DNA of 64,000 nucleotides from NCBI GenBank assembly GCA_029233985.1, contig JARGOK010000001.1:619096-683095 (forward strand). Direction: 5' to 3'. Below, in pieces: positions 59,911-64,000 of the stretch. The notes beneath the pieces were generated by a model, which was not told where the DNA came from, made no database searches, and worked only from the letters and a program-made list of their open reading frames with translations. Origin of the DNA: Candidatus Altimarinota bacterium. GTDB taxonomy: Bacteria; Patescibacteriota; Gracilibacteria; JAUYGZ01. How positions within the stretch are numbered: position 1 is the stretch's first letter; each line of letters starts with the position of its first letter. The translations under genes were made by a program, and so were the position numbers.

Positions 59911-60084
59911 AAAAGGAAGAAGAAGATGCTGACTCCATGTCTCGCAATTGAGCCGATGTTGGCGGGTTCCAGTACGGAGATGTGGAGCCAGCACAGACAC
60001 TCTCCTCCATTATGACACTCCCAAAAAATTGTGTTATCGTAAGCATCCTCAGTATCTTTAGCATCTTCAACAACCCTTCGTTTT
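59911..60084. repeat. 9-nt period leader before dnaG
   Basis: Units AGCATCCTC, AGTATCTTT and AGCATCTTC follow one another at 60041-60067, ending 17 bp before the dnaG ATG. They are the same type as in the ferredoxin leader. No other gene is present in the gap. Confidence 0.6.
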
Positions 60085-61806
60085 ATGGACCCTCGAGAAG
60101 AAATACGAAATCGACTGGGAATAGAAGAAGTGGTTGGCCAATACGTACAGATGAAAAAATCTGGACGAAACTTCAAGGCCTGCTGCCCCTTTCATCAAGA
60201 AAAAACTCCATCCTTTATTATCAGCCCTGACAAAGGCCTCGCCTACTGTTTTGGATGCCGAAAAGGTGGAGATATCTTTGCCTTTGTTCAAGAAGTGGAA
60301 AACGTTACTTTCCCAGAGGCGCTCAAGATATTAGGAGAAAAAGCTGGAATTGAAGTGCAACAAACCTTCAACAAACAAACAAGCGAACGAAAGCAAGTTA
60401 TCCTAGGACTAATAGAAGAAGCCCAACGTTTTTTTGTCAGCCAACTGAATGCGAATGCGGCTGCTAGCAAATACCTGAGTGACCGTGGATATGACAAAAA
60501 ACTACAACAACAGCTCGGTCTTGGTTTTGCTCCCGACTCCTTTCATGAGCTAACCAAAGCTTTAGAAACCAAGGGATTTAGCTCTCAAGAGATCCTAGAC
60601 GCTGGTTTAGCAGCTCAAAAACAAGTGGGAGACAGCAATGTCTATGATCGATTTCGAAACCGTATCATGTTCCCCATTCACGACACCCAAGGTCGACTGG
60701 TAGCTTTTGGAGGCCGAACACTCTCGAAAGATGATCCTGCGAAGTACTTGAATTCCCCTGAGACGAAATATTATCACAAAGGTCAAACCCTCTACTGCTT
60801 TCACATGGCAAAACAAGCCATTCGGGAGCAAGATCAAGCCATCATCGTGGAAGGATACTTTGATGCACTGACCTGCCAAGCAAAAGGCTTCCCTCAGACA
60901 GTTGCTTCACTAGGGACAGCTCTGACGGAAGACCAGATCAAGCTTTTAAAACGGTTCACCAAAAACCTGCTCTTTGCCTTTGACGCTGACCCATCAGGAC
61001 AAGCAGCAGCGAGCCGCTCGGTGGAAATTGCCCAGCGACTGGGGCTCAATGTCTCGGTGATTACCATCCCAGCAGGAAAAGATCCTGATGAAGCTCTGCG
61101 AACCGCTCCAGCCGAATGGGAAAAGATGGTAGCAGAAGCTGTGCCTGCCGTAGACTATGAGATCCAAAAGGCTTGTAAACAGCATGATATCCGTAGTATT
61201 CAGGGAAAAAAGAGTATTGCAGAGTATGTGCTTCCTATTATCCAACGCCTTGCGAATGCCATAGAGCAAGAACACTACCTCAAAAAACTCTCATTAGAAC
61301 TGGACACCTCATTACGGAGTCTTTTTGTCCAATTGCGAGGAATCAAGGCGTCCTATAGCCCTCCTCAAACTGACAACAATGTTTCAAAAGTGGCTGAACA
61401 GCCTGTCCCGAGCAGGTTTGAGCATCTTGCTGGTCTTATCACCATTCACCCTCAGTATTCTGAACAAATATTAAGTGATATCAATAAGGAAAATTTGGAG
61501 CGTGATGAGGAAAAAAAGCTTTACACAGCCCTCTCTGCGCAATATAATCATTCGGAATCTAAAGGACAGACTGAGAGTGTTATCAGTGATGAAGAACGGC
61601 AGCGTTTGCAGTTTTTAGAACTGTACGCAGAAGAGAACTACTCTTCATTTAGCCAAGAAGATATTGCTACCGAGGTCAACGACCTCACTGAGGCGATCCG
61701 AAAAGACTATCAGCGTCGCCGGCTCCAAGAACTCCGATATCGTATGGCTAAAGAGCCAAACAACACAGATCTCGCAACAGAATACACTCAACTTCTCTCC
61801 CAATAG
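60085..61806 (+). CDS. dnaG: DNA primase
   Basis: DnaG makes RNA primers at the replication fork. The 573-residue protein has the CHC2 zinc ribbon (Cys34, His37, Cys55, Cys58), the RNA polymerase-like core (DRFRNRIMFPIHDTQGRLVAFGGR), and the Toprim domain (IIVEGYFDAL, FAFDADPSGQAA). A C-terminal helicase-interacting region of normal length is rich in charged helices. The order nrdR-dnaG-rpoD is a common macromolecular-synthesis arrangement. Confidence 0.98.
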   Translation: MDPREEIRNRLGIEEVVGQYVQMKKSGRNFKACCPFHQEKTPSFIISPDKGLAYCFGCRKGGDIFAFVQEVENVTFPEALKILGEKAGIEVQQTFNKQTSERKQVILGLIEEAQRFFVSQLNANAAASKYLSDRGYDKKLQQQLGLGFAPDSFHELTKALETKGFSSQEILDAGLAAQKQVGDSNVYDRFRNRIMFPIHDTQGRLVAFGGRTLSKDDPAKYLNSPETKYYHKGQTLYCFHMAKQAIREQDQAIIVEGYFDALTCQAKGFPQTVASLGTALTEDQIKLLKRFTKNLLFAFDADPSGQAAASRSVEIAQRLGLNVSVITIPAGKDPDEALRTAPAEWEKMVAEAVPAVDYEIQKACKQHDIRSIQGKKSIAEYVLPIIQRLANAIEQEHYLKKLSLELDTSLRSLFVQLRGIKASYSPPQTDNNVSKVAEQPVPSRFEHLAGLITIHPQYSEQILSDINKENLERDEEKKLYTALSAQYNHSESKGQTESVISDEERQRLQFLELYAEENYSSFSQEDIATEVNDLTEAIRKDYQRRRLQELRYRMAKEPNNTDLATEYTQLLSQ

Positions 61807-61836
61807 TTCTCGTTTCTTGTTCTCTATTTTCCCTTT

Positions 61837-62961
61837 GTGGCAAAAAAACAACGCAAATTCATCCCTCTTCCATCTGCGGAAGTCCTCGCTAAATTTCCAA
61901 AAGAAATTGTTCGTCTCTTGAAGAAAGGACGTGAGCAAGGGTTTATAACAAATCAAGAGCTGATGAAAGCTCTTCCAGAAGCTGAAGATACTCTCGACCT
62001 GCTCGATGAGGCTTTTGACCTCTACTACAATCTCGGAATCGAGGTAGTAGATGTAAAAGATCAGCTCATTTGGAACAAAAAAGAAGAGGAAGAAGAGGAA
62101 CCAGAAGGAAAGAAAACAACAAAACGAGTCAACCTGAAAGAAATCAGTAATGATTCGGTGCGAATGTACTTGTCTGAAATTGGACGAGTGGCTCTTTTGA
62201 CAGCTGCAGAAGAAGTAAAGCTTTCAAAGGCTATCCGAGAAGGTGACACAAACTCAAAGCAAAAGCTTGCTGAAGCAAACCTGCGTTTGGTGGTGTCTAT
62301 TGCAAAAAAATACATCGGACGTGGACTCTCGTTCTTGGATCTGATTCAAGAAGGAAATATCGGTCTCTTCCGTGCTGTAGAAAAATTTGATTACCGTCGT
62401 GGGTTTAAATTCTCGACTTATGCGACCTGGTGGATTCGTCAAGCGATCACTCGGGCTATCGCTGATCAAGCTCGTACCATCCGGATTCCGGTCCATATGG
62501 TAGAGACTATTAATAAGCTGACTCACACCCAACGACGACTTGTACAAGAAATGGGACGTGAACCCTTACCAGAAGAAATCGCAGTTGAAATGAATATGGA
62601 TGTGCGAAAAGTCCGACATATCCTGAAGATTTCTCAAGACATTATCTCTCTCGAGGCCCCAGTAGGAACAGAAGAAGACTCTCGCCTCGGTGATTTTATC
62701 GAAGATGGTGATGCTCTTTCTCCGTCTGAAGCCACCAACCGACAAATCCTAAAGGAAAACATCCACGACATGCTCCAATACCTTACGGAACGAGAGCAAA
62801 AGATTATCAAAATGCGTTTTGGACTTATCGATGGAAGAACTCACACCCTCGAAGAAGTTGGAAAAGAATTCAATGTCACTCGAGAACGGATCCGTCAGAT
62901 TGAAGCGAAAGTGCTCCAAAAGCTGAAAGACCATAGTACTGTAGTAAAGATTATGGAGTAG
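61837..62961 (+). CDS. rpoD: principal RNA polymerase sigma factor (sigma70)
   Basis: The 374-residue primary sigma factor recognises the -35/-10 promoters seen throughout the window. It has a short, Lys/Glu-rich region 1.1 (about 1-90), region 1.2 ([15 protein letters not shown]), region 2 with [24 protein letters not shown] and the -10-binding [10 protein letters not shown], region 3, and region 4 with the DNA-binding [17 protein letters not shown]. No large non-conserved insert is present. It starts with GTG at 61837, 30 bp after dnaG. Confidence 0.98.
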   Translation: MAKKQRKFIPLPSAEVLAKFPKEIVRLLKKGREQGFITNQELMKALPEAEDTLDLLDEAFDLYYNLGIEVVDVKDQLIWNKKEEEEEEPEGKKTTKRVNLKEISNDSVRMYLSEIGRVALLTAAEEVKLSKAIREGDTNSKQKLAEANLRLVVSIAKKYIGRGLSFLDLIQEGNIGLFRAVEKFDYRRGFKFSTYATWWIRQAITRAIADQARTIRIPVHMVETINKLTHTQRRLVQEMGREPLPEEIAVEMNMDVRKVRHILKISQDIISLEAPVGTEEDSRLGDFIEDGDALSPSEATNRQILKENIHDMLQYLTEREQKIIKMRFGLIDGRTHTLEEVGKEFNVTRERIRQIEAKVLQKLKDHSTVVKIME

Positions 62962-63045
62962 ACCGCTGACCTCTAACCCCTTATCCACCTTCGTTAAAGT
63001 TTCGAAAGGACAAGAGAAAGAGAAACCGATCAAATCTAAACCATG

Positions 63046-63094
63046 CATCTAAAAAGCTAATACGCTACCCACCTAACACCTAACCACCTCAACC
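63046..63094. repeat. 7-nt period, G-poor leader of greA
   Basis: CTAATACGCTACC is followed by CACCTAACACCTAACC and CACCTCAACC directly before the greA ATG. It contains almost no G and no Shine-Dalgarno. A similar motif, on the opposite strand, occurs at 63921-63948 (GGTTTTAGGTGGTAGG). Confidence 0.6.
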
Positions 63095-63652
63095 ATGGCT
63101 AAAAAGAAAAAAGACGATCCAATTATAGAAGAAGAAGTAGAGCAAGATGATCAGGATTTTCGTTCTGGACAAGCTTCTACTACTCAGGATGACCAAACGC
63201 TCCTTGTGACCAAAGAAGGACTTAAAAAACTCCAAGAAGAGCTTGAAAACCTCAAAAATGTTCGCCGGAAAGAAGTCTCTGGACGACTAAAGGAAGCTAT
63301 TTCTTATGGAGATCTCTCTGAAAACTCAGAGTATGAAGAAGCAAAAAATGAACAAGCCTTTATCGAAGGTCGTATTCTTGAACTTGAAAACCAGGTCAAG
63401 AATGCAAAGGTTGTAAAAGGACACACCACTAAAGGAGTGCAAATTGGTTCGATCGTGAAGCTGAAAAAAGTGGGATCTAGTAATGATGAACAATACACCA
63501 TTGTAGGAACAACAGAGGCTGACCCCTTCGAGAACAAAATCTCAAATGAATCCCCTATTGGACACGCTATTATGGAGCTCAAAAAAGGTGATAAAGTGAC
63601 TGTTGAAACACCTTCTGGAAAACAGCGTTATGAGATTACTTCACTGAAGTAA
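63095..63652 (+). CDS. greA: transcription elongation factor GreA
   Basis: GreA rescues backtracked RNA polymerase by stimulating transcript cleavage. The 185-residue protein has a charged N-terminal extension of about 35 residues. This is followed by the coiled-coil domain (LVTKEGLKKLQEELENL, then the catalytic-tip acidic residues in DLSENSEYEEAKNEQ) and the FKBP-like C-terminal domain (IGSIVKLKKV, SPIGHAIMELKKGDKVTVETP). The extension is unusual but is rich in Asp/Glu and likely disordered. Confidence 0.97.
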   Translation: MAKKKKDDPIIEEEVEQDDQDFRSGQASTTQDDQTLLVTKEGLKKLQEELENLKNVRRKEVSGRLKEAISYGDLSENSEYEEAKNEQAFIEGRILELENQVKNAKVVKGHTTKGVQIGSIVKLKKVGSSNDEQYTIVGTTEADPFENKISNESPIGHAIMELKKGDKVTVETPSGKQRYEITSLK

Positions 63653-63666
63653 AGAGCTGTTTAGCG

Positions 63667-63694
63667 TTGACAAAAGCCCGATATTGGCTAAAAT
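63667..63694 (+). promoter_or_regulatory. promoter of rpmG
   Basis: TTGACA (63667-63672), a 16-bp spacer and TAAAAT (63689-63694), 47 bp upstream of the rpmG start. Confidence 0.75.
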
Positions 63695-63740
63695 TGATAA
63701 GCTAAAAAAAAAACTACCATTATTTGATAAGTAAAGCCCT

Positions 63741-63920
63741 ATGCCTAGAGGAAAACGTACCAATACAGCGCTCCGATGTAGCGAATGTGAAAACCCAAAT
63801 GATGCTTATGTCATTCGATTGATCAAGGATATCATCAAGGGATTCACCCGAAACAAATACTGTTCTAAGTGCCGAAAACACACTCCTCACAAGGCAAAAG
63901 AGATTAAGGGAGGGTACTAG
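63741..63920 (+). CDS. rpmG: 50S ribosomal protein L33
   Basis: A 59-residue protein starting MPRGKRTNTALRCSECENPN, with the zinc-binding C-x2-C pair near residues 13-16 and the second pair in KYCSKCRKHTPHKAKE (41-44). This is the Zn-containing (C+) form of L33. It is complete, with an ATG start and TAG stop, its own promoter and a terminator, so it is transcribed separately from greA. Confidence 0.95.
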   Translation: MPRGKRTNTALRCSECENPNDAYVIRLIKDIIKGFTRNKYCSKCRKHTPHKAKEIKGGY

Positions 63921-63957
63921 ACTAGGTTTTAGGTGGTAGGTTGTAGGGAGAATAATA

Positions 63958-63991
63958 AAAAAGCCTTCGGTTTATACCGGAGGTTTTTTAG
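63958..63991 (+). terminator. intrinsic terminator after rpmG
   Basis: GCCTTCGG-TTTATA-CCGGAGGT forms a stem with one G-U wobble, followed by TTTTTT and preceded by an A-run. Confidence 0.9.
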
Positions 63992-64000
63992 ATCTCTCAT

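Noticed and set aside
1-64000. UGA recoded as glycine, as in some Gracilibacteria and Absconditabacteria
   Set aside because: Genes such as the DUF559 nuclease and the antiporter end naturally at TGA with family-appropriate lengths, and conserved glycines use GGN codons.

Overview
The window looks like chromosome from a Candidate Phyla Radiation (Patescibacteria) bacterium, most likely a Peregrinibacteria-type lineage. That placement is inference. The grounds are the standard genetic code (UGA ends several genes), moderate-to-low GC, sigma70 promoters close to TTGACA-N16/17-TATAAT, many starts without a clear Shine-Dalgarno, very large S-layer-homology surface proteins, and a lean housekeeping set (clpB, purL, rpsF-ssb-rpsR, recR, nrdR, dnaG, rpoD, greA, rpmG) mixed with many lineage-restricted genes. 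No rRNA, tRNA, CRISPR or prophage was recognised.

Layout. 1-4 kb: a hypothetical operon and clpB, the latter under a perfect CIRCE operator wrapped around a consensus promoter. 4.2-14 kb: a minus-strand locus of three large unknown proteins (592, 494 and 1360 aa) interleaved with four small acidic helical proteins that share a helix-turn-helix-like hairpin pattern. This locus is interrupted by a cluster of palindromic repeats that carries a DUF559 nuclease gene. 14-20.8 kb: purL, a peroxiredoxin, a 2Fe-2S ferredoxin and a PolX-type polymerase lacking a PHP domain. 21-27 kb: a Na+/H+ antiporter with a long hairpin-rich 5' leader, a Fic protein with an inverted repeat at its start, a DsbD/CcdA-like thiol reductase and a nitroreductase. 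27-39.8 kb: a DUF2090 aldolase-like protein, a zincin, two ACT-domain proteins, a Ser/Thr kinase operon, two SLH surface proteins (one with Kazal-like domains, one with a thioredoxin domain), a ferredoxin-reductase-like flavoprotein, an LRR-like protein and a VOC-fold protein. 40-51 kb: two giant surface proteins sharing a C-terminal anchoring module, with aroE between them. 51-53.9 kb: a TrmB-family regulator, a probable independent non-coding RNA of about 460 nt with its own promoter and terminator, a repeat-rich gap and an NrnA-like DHH phosphoesterase. 54-64 kb: housekeeping information-processing genes.

How the parts may work together. The DsbD/CcdA-like protein could pass electrons across the membrane to the SLH-anchored thioredoxin, giving an extracytoplasmic thiol system. 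Four SLH-bearing proteins, a lipoprotein with a transglutaminase-like core and Kazal-like domains point to a heavily decorated surface, which suits an episymbiotic life. Several families of short interspersed repeats sit between genes, and some form the 5' leaders of genes.

The items most likely to be new are the ncRNA at 51977-52435, the structured antiporter leader at 22882-23100, the DUF559/palindrome element at 10877-11652 with its gene-less relatives, and the giant-protein/small-hairpin-protein locus at 4.2-14 kb.
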